From Actinocatenispora sp036503555 (GTDB lineage Bacteria; Actinomycetota; Actinomycetes; Mycobacteriales; Micromonosporaceae): a stretch of 64,000 nt of DNA. The stretch is from positions 1-64,000 of the forward strand of contig DASXWQ010000075.1 of the NCBI GenBank assembly GCA_036503555.1. The letters run 5' to 3'. The notes beneath the pieces are model-generated. The model was not told the origin of the DNA and searched no databases. It saw only the letters and a program-made list of their open reading frames with translations. Below are positions 42,330-51,009 of the stretch, piece after piece (the stretch's first letter is position 1; each line of letters opens with the position of its first letter). The translations under genes were made by a program, and so were the position numbers.

Positions 42330-43188
42330 TGAGGTAGTAGGCGACGGAGGTCTGGAACGGGAGGGCCGGGCCGGCCGAAGTGTCGAAGTCGGCGCGGCGG
42401 AACCAGCGGGCGTCCTCGATCTCGACGCCGTCGACGGTCACCGGGTCGGCCGGGTCACCGAGCGCCGTGTACGCGAGCATCAACGACCGCGGGAAGGGCC
42501 ACGGTTGGCTTGTCACGTAACGGATCCCGCTCACCGCGAGGCCGACCTCCTCGGCTACCTCGCGGGCCACGGCGGCCTCCACCGACTCGCCCGGCTCGAC
42601 GTACCCGGCGAGACAGGAGTAGCGGTTGGCCGGCCACTCCGGCTTGTGCGCGAGCAGGCAGCGCCCCTCCGGCCCCGGTACGCCGTCGTGCACCAGCGCG
42701 ATCATCGCCGGGTCGGTACGCGGCCACAGCGTGCGGCCGGTGGGTGCGACGCGGGTCCAGCCGGCCTCGGCGCTCTCGGTCGCCTCACCGGTACGCGGAT
42801 GGAACTGGCTGTCGACATGCCAGTTCGCCAGCGCCACCGCGGTCGTGAAGACGTCCACGTCCGTCTCGGTCAGCAGGTGCCCGGTGGTACGCAGGGACAC
42901 CGGGCGGGTGTCCGGCAGCTCGGGAAGCGATGCGGCGACGGCGAAGCAGGGTACGTCGTCGTCGGACAGGCCGAGGAACAGCCGGTCACCGTCGGGCGCC
43001 GCCGCCGCCGACACGTACGCCAGGCGCGGCGGCTCGCCCCGCGCCAGCGCCGAGTCGCCGTCGACCACCAGCACCCGGGCCCGCTGCCACGCCTCCTCCA
43101 GCCACACCGGATCGGTACGCCGGTGTGCGGCGCGGTCGACCGTCCCGTGGTACAGCCGGGCGGCCACCTCGGTCGTCCCGCACGACAT
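42304..43188 (-). CDS. nudC: NAD+ diphosphatase NudC (zinc-ribbon cysteines missing)
   Basis: A 294-residue Nudix hydrolase that cleaves NADH/NAD and can remove NAD caps from RNA. The Nudix box is GYVEPGESVEAAVAREVAEEVGL, and SQPWPFPRS is the NudC-specific motif that follows. In most NudC proteins the middle carries a four-cysteine zinc ribbon; here the equivalent segment, from WHVDSQFHPRTGEA to RVAPTGRTLWPRT, has no cysteine, so it cannot bind zinc in the usual way. GGGGGAAC precedes the ATG. The position near uvrD2 and mycoredoxin matches mycobacteria. Confidence 0.88.
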   Translation of the reverse strand: MSCGTTEVAARLYHGTVDRAAHRRTDPVWLEEAWQRARVLVVDGDSALARGEPPRLAYVSAAAAPDGDRLFLGLSDDDVPCFAVAASLPELPDTRPVSLRTTGHLLTETDVDVFTTAVALANWHVDSQFHPRTGEATESAEAGWTRVAPTGRTLWPRTDPAMIALVHDGVPGPEGRCLLAHKPEWPANRYSCLAGYVEPGESVEAAVAREVAEEVGLAVSGIRYVTSQPWPFPRSLMLAYTALGDPADPVTVDGVEIEDARWFRRADFDTSAGPALPFQTSVAYYLITSWLAEQ

Positions 43189-43212
43189 GTGTGTTCCCCC
43201 TGTTCCGCGGGT

Positions 43213-43246
43213 CGGGCCCGCCTCGCTGATCAACGAGGCGGGCCCG
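43213..43246 (-). terminator. Terminator between M16 peptidase and nudC
   Basis: A perfect 13-bp stem CGGGCCCGCCTCG/CGAGGCGGGCCCG with an 8-base loop CTGATCAA lies between two genes on the same strand. Confidence 0.75.
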
Positions 43247-43252
43247 GCCACG

Positions 43253-44587
43253 TCACTCTCCGTGTCCGCTCTCGGCCCGAGTCACCGGGAAAAGGCGGGT
43301 CAGGGACGGCTCGATCACCGATGCGTCGCCCAGCACCACGGTGGCCGCGTTCGCCGGGGCGAAATAGCGCTCCGCGACCTCGGTGACCGCTTCGACGCTG
43401 GCGGACGCCATCCGCTCGGCGTGCCCGGTCAGCCAGTCCAGCCGCAGCCCGGACCCGGACAGCGAGGACATCAGGCCGGCGAGCCCGGACTGGGTGGCGA
43501 GGCTGAGCTGCAGGGTGCCCACGCCGTACTGCCGGGCCTGCTCCAACTCGTCCGCGCCGACCGGGGTCGACACCAGCCGGCCCAGCTCGTACCACGTCTC
43601 GACGAGGGCCGGGGCGGTCACCTCGGTCGCCACGTCCGCCGACACCACGACCGACGAGCCGGCCGCGGAGTGCTCGATCGACGAGCGGGGCGAGTAGGTG
43701 TAGCCCTTGGCCTCGCGGATGTTCTCCACCAGGCGGGACGAGAAGTATCCGCCGTAGACCAGGTTCGCCAGCTGCAGCGCGGAGTGGTCGGGGTGGGTGC
43801 GGCCGACAGCGCCGAGGCCCATCCGCAGCGACGACTGCACCGACCCGGGCCGGTCGGCGAGGGTCAGCGGGCCCGGCTCGATCGGCGGTACGGCGGGCAG
43901 CTCGACGCTCTTGCCCCCGCCGTTCCAGGTGGACAGCGCGGCCTCCGCGGCGTCCAGCGCCTTCCCCGGCGGTACGTCGCCGACCAGGATCAGCGTCGCG
44001 CCGGCCGGGTGCACCCGCTCGGCGTGCAGGGTACGCAGGGCGCCCGGGCGCACCGCGGCCAGCTGCTCCGGCTCCGCGGTCTGCCGGGCGTACGGATGGC
44101 GGCCGTACATGCGGTGGTTGAGCGCCTCACGGGCCAGGTACGCCGGCTGGGTCTTCGCGACGCGGACCTGGTCGGCGAGCCGCTCCCGCTCGGCGGACAC
44201 CTCGCCCGCAGGGTACGTCGCGTCGGACAGCACCAGGCCGAGCAGCTCCAGCAGCCGGCCCAACCCCGACGACAGCGAGTTGCCGCCGACCAGCAGCCGG
44301 TCCGGGTCGACCGCCGCGGTCAGGCCACCGCCGATCCGCTGCAGCTCGCTGGACAGCTCCACATTGGACAGTTCGGACGTGCCCGACAGCATGGTCTCGG
44401 CGAGCACCATGCCGCGCGCCACGTTCGTCCGGGCGAACGGGACCCGCAGCCGCAGCTCCACCAGCGGCACCGCCGGCCGGCGCGCGGCGATGACGGTGAG
44501 GCCGTTCGCGAGCGTACGCTCGGCGGTCCTCGGCAGCTTCAGCTTGCGCGCCGCCGCAAGCGCCGGCACCTCACGCATCGTCGTCAT
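43253..44587 (-). CDS. M16 peptidase-family protein, non-catalytic partner
   Basis: A 444-residue member of the insulinase/processing-peptidase family that lacks the zinc motif HxxEH. It keeps the C-terminal REAKGYTYSP segment, whose Arg/Tyr pair helps bind substrate in the partner's active site. It overlaps the catalytic subunit gene by four bases, so the two probably form a heterodimeric protease like the mitochondrial alpha/beta pair. The substrate is unknown. Confidence 0.85.
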   Translation of the reverse strand: MTTMREVPALAAARKLKLPRTAERTLANGLTVIAARRPAVPLVELRLRVPFARTNVARGMVLAETMLSGTSELSNVELSSELQRIGGGLTAAVDPDRLLVGGNSLSSGLGRLLELLGLVLSDATYPAGEVSAERERLADQVRVAKTQPAYLAREALNHRMYGRHPYARQTAEPEQLAAVRPGALRTLHAERVHPAGATLILVGDVPPGKALDAAEAALSTWNGGGKSVELPAVPPIEPGPLTLADRPGSVQSSLRMGLGAVGRTHPDHSALQLANLVYGGYFSSRLVENIREAKGYTYSPRSSIEHSAAGSSVVVSADVATEVTAPALVETWYELGRLVSTPVGADELEQARQYGVGTLQLSLATQSGLAGLMSSLSGSGLRLDWLTGHAERMASASVEAVTEVAERYFAPANAATVVLGDASVIEPSLTRLFPVTRAESGHGE

Positions 44588-45912
44588 GCGGCACCTCCCG
44601 GAACGACCTCGACGGTAGCGCGCCGGGACGGGCGCAGGCTCGCCGCAGCGGCCACGATCGACTCCTCGCTGACCTCGCCGATCAGGCGGGGCAGGTCGTT
44701 GGTGAGCGCGGCGTCGCCGCGCTGCTGGGCGATGGTGCCCATGCGCAGCGCGCGCCCGAGCACCGGGTCGAGGTCACGCAGCAGCTGCGCGACGATGCGG
44801 GCCTTGATCCCGTCCAGCTCACCCGGTACGAGACCGTCGGTGGCGAGCCGCGCCAGCTCCTCGTCGACGGTGCCGAGCACGTCGTCGATCCGGCCGCCGG
44901 GCGGCAGGTGCGCCGATAGCAGCATCGCGGTCGGGTCGCGTACCTCGAACGGCTCGCCCATGAACCCGACGTACCCGCCGATGCCGGTGACCGCGCGGTC
45001 CTTCAGCACGAGCCGCTCGACCAGCCGGGACGAGTCGCCGTCGGTGAGCACCTCGGCGAGCACGACATACGGCAGGTACGCGGAGAAGTCGCCGATCGGG
45101 TCCGGAACCCGCCAGGCGGAGGCGAACGCCGGCAGCGGAGCCCGCTCGTCCACGTAGGAGTCACGGCGCTCGGCGGACAGGTCCGGCTCGGCGAAGCTCG
45201 GCCGGACCGGCCCCGGCCGCGCCGGTACGTCGCCGAAGTGCCGCTCCACCAACGCCTGCGCCTCGGCCACGTCGAAGTCGCCGGCCAGCGCGAGCGTCGC
45301 GTTGCTCGCCGCGTAGAACGTCGTGAAGAAGTCCTCGGCGTCGGCGACGGTCGCGGCGTTCAGGTCGACGAACGAGCCGTACCCGTCGTGCGCGTTGGGG
45401 AAGGTGTCGAACATGACCGGGGGCAGCCGCAGCCACGGGAACCCGCCGTACGGCCGGTTCAGCACGTTGACCCGGATCTCCTCGGAGACCACGTCGATCT
45501 GGTTGCGCAGGTTCTCCTCGGTGATCTTCGGCCGGCGCATCCGGTCCGCTTCGAGGAACAGCGCGCGCTCCAGCGCGTTCGACGGGAGGAACTGGTAGTA
45601 GTCCGTGTAGTCCAGGTGGGTCGAGCCGTTGAACGTGCCGCCCGAACCCTGCACATATCGGAAGTGGGCCAGCTTCTCCAGGTTTTCCGAACCCTGGAAC
45701 ATCAGATGCTCGAACAGGTGGGCGAACCCGGTCCGCCCCTCCGGCTCCGACCTGATGCCGACGTCGTAGATCACCGCGACGGCGACCACCGGCGCGCTCC
45801 GGTCCGGCGCCAGCACGACCCGCAGGCCGTTGGCGAGGGTGTACTGCTCCACCGGGTAGCTGGTGGTCGGGATCCGCACGCGGCGGCTGCTGAGACTGCT
45901 TCGAGCGGGCAC
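44584..45912 (-). CDS. M16 zinc metallopeptidase, catalytic subunit
   Basis: A 442-residue peptidase with the inverted zinc motif H65-L-F-E68-H69 and the third metal ligand in the VVSEEIR region (~140-145). Two homologous halves follow the family pattern. There is no signal peptide, so it acts in the cytoplasm, likely degrading peptides. The GTG at 45912 has only a weak ribosome-binding site. It is the first gene of the pair. Confidence 0.88.
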   Translation of the reverse strand: MPARSSLSSRRVRIPTTSYPVEQYTLANGLRVVLAPDRSAPVVAVAVIYDVGIRSEPEGRTGFAHLFEHLMFQGSENLEKLAHFRYVQGSGGTFNGSTHLDYTDYYQFLPSNALERALFLEADRMRRPKITEENLRNQIDVVSEEIRVNVLNRPYGGFPWLRLPPVMFDTFPNAHDGYGSFVDLNAATVADAEDFFTTFYAASNATLALAGDFDVAEAQALVERHFGDVPARPGPVRPSFAEPDLSAERRDSYVDERAPLPAFASAWRVPDPIGDFSAYLPYVVLAEVLTDGDSSRLVERLVLKDRAVTGIGGYVGFMGEPFEVRDPTAMLLSAHLPPGGRIDDVLGTVDEELARLATDGLVPGELDGIKARIVAQLLRDLDPVLGRALRMGTIAQQRGDAALTNDLPRLIGEVSEESIVAAAASLRPSRRATVEVVPGGAA

Positions 45913-46021
45913 CTTGCGACCCTATCCGCACTTTCCCCGTACCCGCATGAGGCCCCGCGGAGAGTCCGCGGGCCACCTCCTATCCTGGGGTTCCGTTTTG
46001 TCGGGCCGCAAGGTGGTGACC

Positions 46022-46450
46022 GTGCCGGTACTGGTGCCCATCGACACCCTGTTCATCCTCGACGGCCTGATGGCCTGCGGGGCCTGCCACGGTCGCATGA
46101 CCCCGGTGTACGGCACGCCCGTGTCGCCGGTGGCCCGCGGCCGGCACTACGCCTGCCGCGGCGGCTGCGAGCGGTTCACCGTCGACGCCGACCACGCCGA
46201 GCGGTACGCGCTGGACGGCGCGCTCCGCCGACTGTCCACTTCGGACGACGCGCCGTACATCCCGGGGTGGACTCCCCCGTCGGACGGCGACGGCCAGCGG
46301 CACGTGGCACGCCGGTGGAACGCCGCGTCCGCGGGCGAGCAGCGCGACGTGCTGCACCACCTGATCCGTACCGTCGTGGTCGGCACCGACGCCCGCACCG
46401 CCGCCAGCGAGGTACCGCTGTCGGTCGCGTTCCACCGCCGCTCGGGCTGA
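46022..46450 (+). CDS. Stand-alone serine-recombinase-like zinc-ribbon protein
   Basis: A 142-residue protein. LDGLMACGACHGRMTPVYG...HYACRGGCERF gives a C-x2-C / C-x3-C ribbon as in the recombinase zinc beta-ribbon of large serine recombinases. The C-terminal W...AASAGEQRDVLHHLIRTVVVG segment also resembles their tail. There is no catalytic serine domain and no room for one upstream (only a 109-base gap). The GTG at 46022 is preceded by AAGG; GTGs at 46013 and 46016 are in frame. It may be a relic or a domesticated DNA-binding fragment. Confidence 0.6.
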   Translation: MPVLVPIDTLFILDGLMACGACHGRMTPVYGTPVSPVARGRHYACRGGCERFTVDADHAERYALDGALRRLSTSDDAPYIPGWTPPSDGDGQRHVARRWNAASAGEQRDVLHHLIRTVVVGTDARTAASEVPLSVAFHRRSG

Positions 46451-46457
46451 GCCCGGC

Positions 46458-47477
46458 TCAGGCCCGGCGGATCGAGTCGACGGCGGACTTGACGACCCAG
46501 TCGTACTGCTTGTGGGTGCCGGGGATCGACACGTACAGCACGGCGGCGGTCGGCTTGCCGACGTCCACGGTGACGACTCCGACCAGCTCGTTGTCCGCCT
46601 TCAGGCCGTCCTTGCTGTCGTCGAAGTGCAGCCGGAAGATCGACACCCACGCGTCCAGCCCACCCAGCGTGGTCAGCTTGTCCTCGATCTTGTCCATGTG
46701 GTTCGGCTGCGGATAGTACGACTCGCGTACGTCGGCGACGATCTGCTGGCCGACGCACTTCAGGTCGAGGATGTTGCCGTCGTTGACGGTGGCCGGCACC
46801 GACCCGGACAGCACCGACGCGAGGTACTGCCCACGGGAGTAGTCCTCGGTGACGAACGACTGGCCGACCCGGTAGTGCACCTTGAGCTGGCCGCCGACCC
46901 AGTCCTCGTGCCACGGCCCGAACGGCGCCCCGAACGACTTGTACGAGATGCCCGCCGTCTTGTCCGTCGTCCGCGGGCCGGGCGGGGGCGGCGGCCCCTC
47001 CTTGTACCCGGGGTTGCCGGTGGCGGTGGGCGGCGGGCACGCCTGGGCGAGCGGCGGCCCCGTCTGCTTCTGCGTGTGTATCCCGAACGGCAGGTCGTCA
47101 CCGCCGCCGAACGATCCGGTGATCGCCATGGCCAGCACCACGACGAGCCCGACGCCGAGCACCGCGCCGGCCGCGCCGAGGAACCAGCCGAGCCGGAGCG
47201 TGCGTACCCGGGTGGGGGCGGTGGTGCCGAGCGCGATCGGGTCGCGGCGGTGCCACCGGCCGCGGCCGGCGTCGGGCGGCGGGGCCGACACCTCGTGCGC
47301 GGCGGTGACGAGGCCGGCCTCGGCGCGCGGGTGCGCCGGATGGTCCGGCCGTACGATCGGACTCGCGCCGGGCGCGGCGCCGGACCGGCCCACGGGCGGC
47401 GGTACGACGACGAACTCGGTCGTGTCGCTGGCCTGCCCGGACCACACGGCATGTTCGCGGTCGTTCTGGTCGGTCAT
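46458..47477 (-). CDS. Hypothetical membrane protein with extracytoplasmic domain
   Basis: A 339-residue protein. An N-terminal cytoplasmic tail rich in Pro/Ala/Arg (~95 residues) is followed by one transmembrane helix (LGWFLGAAGAVLGVGLVVVLAMAITG, ~97-122), a Pro-rich linker and a ~190-residue extracytoplasmic domain. That domain carries two cysteines that could form a disulfide and a W-H-E-D-W segment. GAGGGCGGAG before the ATG at 47477 fixes the start. I do not recognise the outer domain. It is convergent with the zinc-ribbon gene. Confidence 0.75.
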   Translation of the reverse strand: MTDQNDREHAVWSGQASDTTEFVVVPPPVGRSGAAPGASPIVRPDHPAHPRAEAGLVTAAHEVSAPPPDAGRGRWHRRDPIALGTTAPTRVRTLRLGWFLGAAGAVLGVGLVVVLAMAITGSFGGGDDLPFGIHTQKQTGPPLAQACPPPTATGNPGYKEGPPPPPGPRTTDKTAGISYKSFGAPFGPWHEDWVGGQLKVHYRVGQSFVTEDYSRGQYLASVLSGSVPATVNDGNILDLKCVGQQIVADVRESYYPQPNHMDKIEDKLTTLGGLDAWVSIFRLHFDDSKDGLKADNELVGVVTVDVGKPTAAVLYVSIPGTHKQYDWVVKSAVDSIRRA

Positions 47478-47633
47478 CTCCGCCCTCTTCGGGTTCGCCA
47501 CGCGGTGCCAGCTCCGGCGGCGCGCCCCAGCCCGTTCCGGTGGGATCTCACCGGCCACGGTAGCCGGCGCGGCTGTGGCCGCCGGGTGTGCCCGGCGGCC
47601 GAGCGGGGATCGTGATCCTGGGTCGTGCCGCCG

Positions 47634-47894
47634 TCACCGGCGGTCAGGGTCACCGCGGTGGTCGGCGTGCGGCTGCGCGGGCGAACGCAGCTCGATCACG
47701 GTACTGGTCTCGGGATGCCGCGCGGACTTGCTGGGATGCCAGGGCGCCAGCGACACCACCGCCGCACCGGCGACGCCCGCGGCGGCGATCGCGAGTACGA
47801 CGAGCAGTTCGGTACGGCCGGAGCCGCCGGTGGCGGCGAGCATGGCCCTACCGCTCAGCAGGGCCTTACCGGGCAGCATGGTGCCGGCGAGCAT
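47634..47894 (-). CDS. Small single-pass membrane protein
   Basis: An 86-residue protein with one strong hydrophobic segment (ELLVVLAIAAAGVAGAAVVSL, ~29-49) and a hydrophilic tail ending in His/Arg/Asp. GGGGAAGGA precedes the ATG at a good distance, and codon third positions are consistent with coding. It has no family I know. It is not close enough to its neighbours to be firmly in an operon. Confidence 0.6.
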   Translation of the reverse strand: MLAGTMLPGKALLSGRAMLAATGGSGRTELLVVLAIAAAGVAGAAVVSLAPWHPSKSARHPETSTVIELRSPAQPHADHRGDPDRR

Positions 47895-48093
47895 GCGGTG
47901 ATCCTTCCCCGTGGCGCACTGGACGAGAGCGCCGCGGCGTCCGCGGCGGCCTCAACGGCGGAGGGCCCCGTACCGGTCCGCCAATCCGTTGCTGCGCGTG
48001 AGCGTCGCACGGATTTCCCGTCGCGTCAGCCCCGAGATCGGCACTTCGCCCAAGTTCCGTCAAGAATTCGACAGAAACTTCCGGCGGTGCCGC

Positions 48094-48753
48094 TCAGCCG
48101 CCGGACGACGCCGCGGCGGAGGCCGCCGCGCGGTCTCCGCGGATCGCCTTGCGTACCGCGGCGACCACGGGATCGACACGCTCCGCAAGCGCCGCGACAC
48201 GCTTCCGCCGCTGCCAACGTTCCGTCGCGCTCAGCACCGTACGCAGCTCGGCCGCCGACGCGAGCGCCGCGGCCGCCGCGTCCCGGGGGTCGACCCGCTC
48301 GGCCGGCTGGTCGCCGCGCAGCGCCTGGCCGACCGCGTCGACGTACCCCTGGTACGCGCGGGGATCGGTGACGGTGAGCCGCTCGACCGGGAAGATGCCG
48401 AGCACCCGGGAACTCTCGGCGGTCAGGAAACCGTTGTTCACCAAGCGATCCCGCACCGCGGGGCGGGCGCGCCGGGCCTGCCGCCGTACCCAGTGGCGCC
48501 AGTCGCGCGGCCGCGGCGACGCGGTGATCTCGGCCAGCACGGCCGCGGTGAACGGGTCGGCGTCCGGGACCGTACCCGTGGGCACAGCCCGGCGCTTCTC
48601 GTCGCGCAGCGCGCCGGCGAGCAGCAGGTCGGCCAGCGCCGCGCCGCGCAACAGGTACCCGATGCGGTCGTGGGCGACGAGCCGGCCCCGGCCCGTGTCG
48701 ATGGCCAGCAGGTACGTCCGGGCCGGCAGGTCGTCGGGAAGTCGCACGCTCAC
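48094..48753 (-). CDS. GPP34 (GOLPH3-like) family phosphoprotein
   Basis: A 219-residue, mainly helical protein of the Golgi-phosphoprotein-3 family, with the N-terminal LPDDLPARTYLLAIDTGRGRLVAHDRIGYLLRGAALADLLLAG signature. The eukaryotic homologue binds PI4P; bacterial members are widespread in actinomycetes but of unknown role. The GTG overlaps the stop of the RHH gene by four bases (GTGA), so it is the last member of an SPFH-RHH-GPP34 operon. Confidence 0.85.
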   Translation of the reverse strand: MSVRLPDDLPARTYLLAIDTGRGRLVAHDRIGYLLRGAALADLLLAGALRDEKRRAVPTGTVPDADPFTAAVLAEITASPRPRDWRHWVRRQARRARPAVRDRLVNNGFLTAESSRVLGIFPVERLTVTDPRAYQGYVDAVGQALRGDQPAERVDPRDAAAAALASAAELRTVLSATERWQRRKRVAALAERVDPVVAAVRKAIRGDRAAASAAASSGG

Positions 48754-48962
48754 TCCTCTTCGGTGTCCGATGTGGACGGTCGGCCGGGCCGGCGCATCCG
48801 GCCCACGTCCTTGGGCAGCCGCCCCGCGTCGGCGAGCGCGCGGCGCAACAGGAACTCGATCTGGGCGTTGGTGCTGCGCAACTCCGCGCCGGCCCAGCGG
48901 GCCAGCGCGTCGTGCACGGCCGGATCCAGCCGGAGCAGGATCTTCTTTCGCTCGGTTGCCAT
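48750..48962 (-). CDS. Ribbon-helix-helix DNA-binding protein (Arc-like)
   Basis: A 70-residue protein. KKILLRLDPAVHDALARWAGAELRSTNAQIEFLLRRAL is a typical RHH: a beta strand with alternating contacts, then two helices. The Arg-rich acidic tail follows. The ATG at 48962 is preceded by GGAAG. It is translationally coupled to GPP34 and 65 bases downstream of SPFH. It is the best candidate for binding the palindrome at 50004-50019 in front of the operon. Confidence 0.8.
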   Translation of the reverse strand: MATERKKILLRLDPAVHDALARWAGAELRSTNAQIEFLLRRALADAGRLPKDVGRMRRPGRPSTSDTEEE

Positions 48963-49027
48963 CTTCCGAACCGGCCTCACGCTCAAGAACCGGCGCACCG
49001 TCGCATGTGGACGGTGCGCCGGTTCGG

Positions 49028-49948
49028 CTACTGGTACAGCGATCCGGTGTTGACGATCGGCTGCGTACCTCGTTCGCCGCAGAGCACGACGAGCAGGTTG
49101 CTGACCATGGTGGCCTTGCGCTCCTCGTCCAGCTCGACCACGCCGCGCTCGGTCAGCCGGTCGAGCGCCAGCTCCACCATGCCGACGGCGCCCTCGACGA
49201 TCCGCTGCCGGGCGGCGACGACCGCGCCTGCCTGCTGCCGCTGGAGCATGACCTGGGCGATCTCCGGCGCGTACGACAGGCGGGTGATGCGCGACTCGAT
49301 CACCTTGACGCCGGCCGCGGCGACCCGGGCGCCGATCTCGTCGGACATCTTCGCGGTGATCTCGTCGGCGTTGTCCCGCAGGGACAGGCCGGCGTCGTCG
49401 TGCGAGTCGTACGGGTACGCGCCGGCGACGTGGCGGACTGCGGTCTCCGCCTGGATCGAGACGAACGCCCGGAAGTCGTCCACGCCGAACACCGCCTTGG
49501 CGGTGTCCTCGACCTGCCAGACCACGACGGCTGCCATCTCGATCGGGTTGCCGTCGGCGTCGTTCACCTTGACGGTCTCGGTCTCCAGGTTGCGGATCCG
49601 GGTGGAGATCTTGTGCCGCTTGGTGAACGGGTTGACCCAGCGCAGCCCGTCGGTGCGGATGGTGCCGGTGTAACGGCCCAGCAGCTGGACGACGCGGGCC
49701 TCGCCGGGAGCGACCGAGTTGAGCCCGCCGCCGAGGATCGCGCCGGCGACGATCGAGACGACCCCGAGCGGCACGAGCCCACCGGCGTCGGCGGACGCGC
49801 CGACCACGATCACCGCGATGCCGAGCACGAACAGCACGAGCATCAGCACCAGCATCGGCAGCCCGGCCGCACCGCGCGCCGGACGCTCGGCCACCTGCGG
49901 CGCGGGCATCCGCACGTCGACGCGCTCACCGGGGGACGTCGTACTCAT
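49028..49948 (-). CDS. SPFH/Band-7 (slipin-like) membrane protein
   Basis: A 306-residue protein with two hydrophobic segments near the N-terminus (~31-75) and an SPFH domain (VAPGEARVVQLLGRYTGTIRTDGLRWVNPFTKRHKISTRIRNLETE...). A helical C-terminal part follows (AQVMLQRQQAGAVVAARQRIVEGAVGMV). Such proteins organise membrane microdomains and oligomerise. GGAGTCAG before the ATG at 49948 sets the start. It is the first gene of the SPFH-RHH-GPP34 operon. Confidence 0.88.
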   Translation of the reverse strand: MSTTSPGERVDVRMPAPQVAERPARGAAGLPMLVLMLVLFVLGIAVIVVGASADAGGLVPLGVVSIVAGAILGGGLNSVAPGEARVVQLLGRYTGTIRTDGLRWVNPFTKRHKISTRIRNLETETVKVNDADGNPIEMAAVVVWQVEDTAKAVFGVDDFRAFVSIQAETAVRHVAGAYPYDSHDDAGLSLRDNADEITAKMSDEIGARVAAAGVKVIESRITRLSYAPEIAQVMLQRQQAGAVVAARQRIVEGAVGMVELALDRLTERGVVELDEERKATMVSNLLVVLCGERGTQPIVNTGSLYQ

Positions 49949-50003
49949 CTGACTCCACTTCCTCTCCTCGGCCACCCCACCGGGCGGCTATCCGAAGCCT
50001 AGC

Positions 50004-50019
50004 AAAGTGATATCACTTT
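50004..50019. promoter_or_regulatory. Perfect 16-bp palindrome before the SPFH operon
   Basis: AAAGTGATATCACTTT is a perfect palindrome, AT-rich in GC-rich surroundings. On the SPFH strand it is followed two bases later by TGCTAGGCT, an extended -10 (TAGGCT, 50001-49996). A repressor bound here would sit between the -35 and -10. The RHH protein of the operon is the natural candidate. Confidence 0.65.
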
Positions 50020-50086
50020 TCGCCAGTGCGGCGGTGGTGGGGAAACTCGGCTGCGCGACCGGCCGGCGTCGGGGACGCTGGCCGGC

Positions 50087-51004
50087 ATGACCGCTGGACC
50101 GCCCGCCGGGCTGCGTACCCGACCGCTGCGCGACGACGACGCCGACGCCGTCCTCGCGGTGACCGCCGACTGCGAACGCGTCGACCTCGGCGAGGTCGTG
50201 ATCGAACTCGCCGACATCGTCGCCCAGTGGCAGCGGCCCAGCTTCACGCTCGACACCGACAGCGTCGGCGTGTTCGACGGCGACCGGCTCGTCGCGTACG
50301 CCGAGGTCTACCGGACGCGCCGGGCCGAGGCGTACGTACGGCCGGACCGACGCGGCGAGGGCATCGGCACCTGGCTCGCCGGCTGGACCCGCGAGCACGC
50401 CCGGGCCGGCGGCGGCGCGCTCGTCGGCCAGACCGTACCCGCGACCAACACCGGCGCGATCGCGCTGTTCACCGCGCACGGGTACGCGCCGCGGTGGACG
50501 TCGTGGCTGCTCACCCTGCCGGCCGGGACGGCGATCCCGGCGGCGCCGCTGCCGGCCGGGGTGACGGTCCGGGAGTACCGCGACGGGGACGGGCGCGCGG
50601 CGTACCGGACGATCGAGGACGCGTTCAACGAGTGGCCGGACCGGGAGCCCACGGCGTACGAGGACTGGGCGGCCGGGGTCCTGCGGCGGCCCGGGTTCGC
50701 GCCGTGGCAGCTCCAGCTCGCGGTCGAGGACGGCGTGGTGGTCGGCGCCTGCCACGTGCTGGTGTCCGGCGAGGGCGGCTGGGTCAACCAGGTCGCCGTA
50801 CGCCGCGACCGGCGCGGGCGCGGGCTCGGCCGGGCGCTGCTCGCCGCCGCGTTCGCCGCGACCCGCGCGCACGGCGCGACGTACGCCGAGCTGTCCACCG
50901 ACTCCCGTACCGGCGCCCTCGACCTCTATCTGCACCTCGGCATGACCGTCTCGAAGACCTTCACGCACTACGCCGTCGAGGTACGCGAGCCCGCGGCCCG
51001 CTGA
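50087..51004 (+). CDS. Tandem-domain GNAT acetyltransferase
   Basis: A 305-residue protein with two GNAT domains. The first (~8-150) has the acetyl-CoA loop VRPDRRGEGIGTWL and the second (~160-300) has VRRDRRGRGLGRALL, followed by LYLHLGM near the end. Tandem GNATs include mycothiol synthase, but the sequence is too divergent for that call here. It probably acetylates a small amine or antibiotic. It is convergent with the DeoR gene, with five bases between the stops. Confidence 0.85.
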   Translation: MTAGPPAGLRTRPLRDDDADAVLAVTADCERVDLGEVVIELADIVAQWQRPSFTLDTDSVGVFDGDRLVAYAEVYRTRRAEAYVRPDRRGEGIGTWLAGWTREHARAGGGALVGQTVPATNTGAIALFTAHGYAPRWTSWLLTLPAGTAIPAAPLPAGVTVREYRDGDGRAAYRTIEDAFNEWPDREPTAYEDWAAGVLRRPGFAPWQLQLAVEDGVVVGACHVLVSGEGGWVNQVAVRRDRRGRGLGRALLAAAFAATRAHGATYAELSTDSRTGALDLYLHLGMTVSKTFTHYAVEVREPAAR

Positions 51005-51009
51005 CCGCG

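Noticed and set aside
46022..46450. Integrated mobile element
   Set aside because: Only a recombinase-like zinc ribbon is present; no catalytic domain, att-like repeats, excisionase or phage genes were seen.
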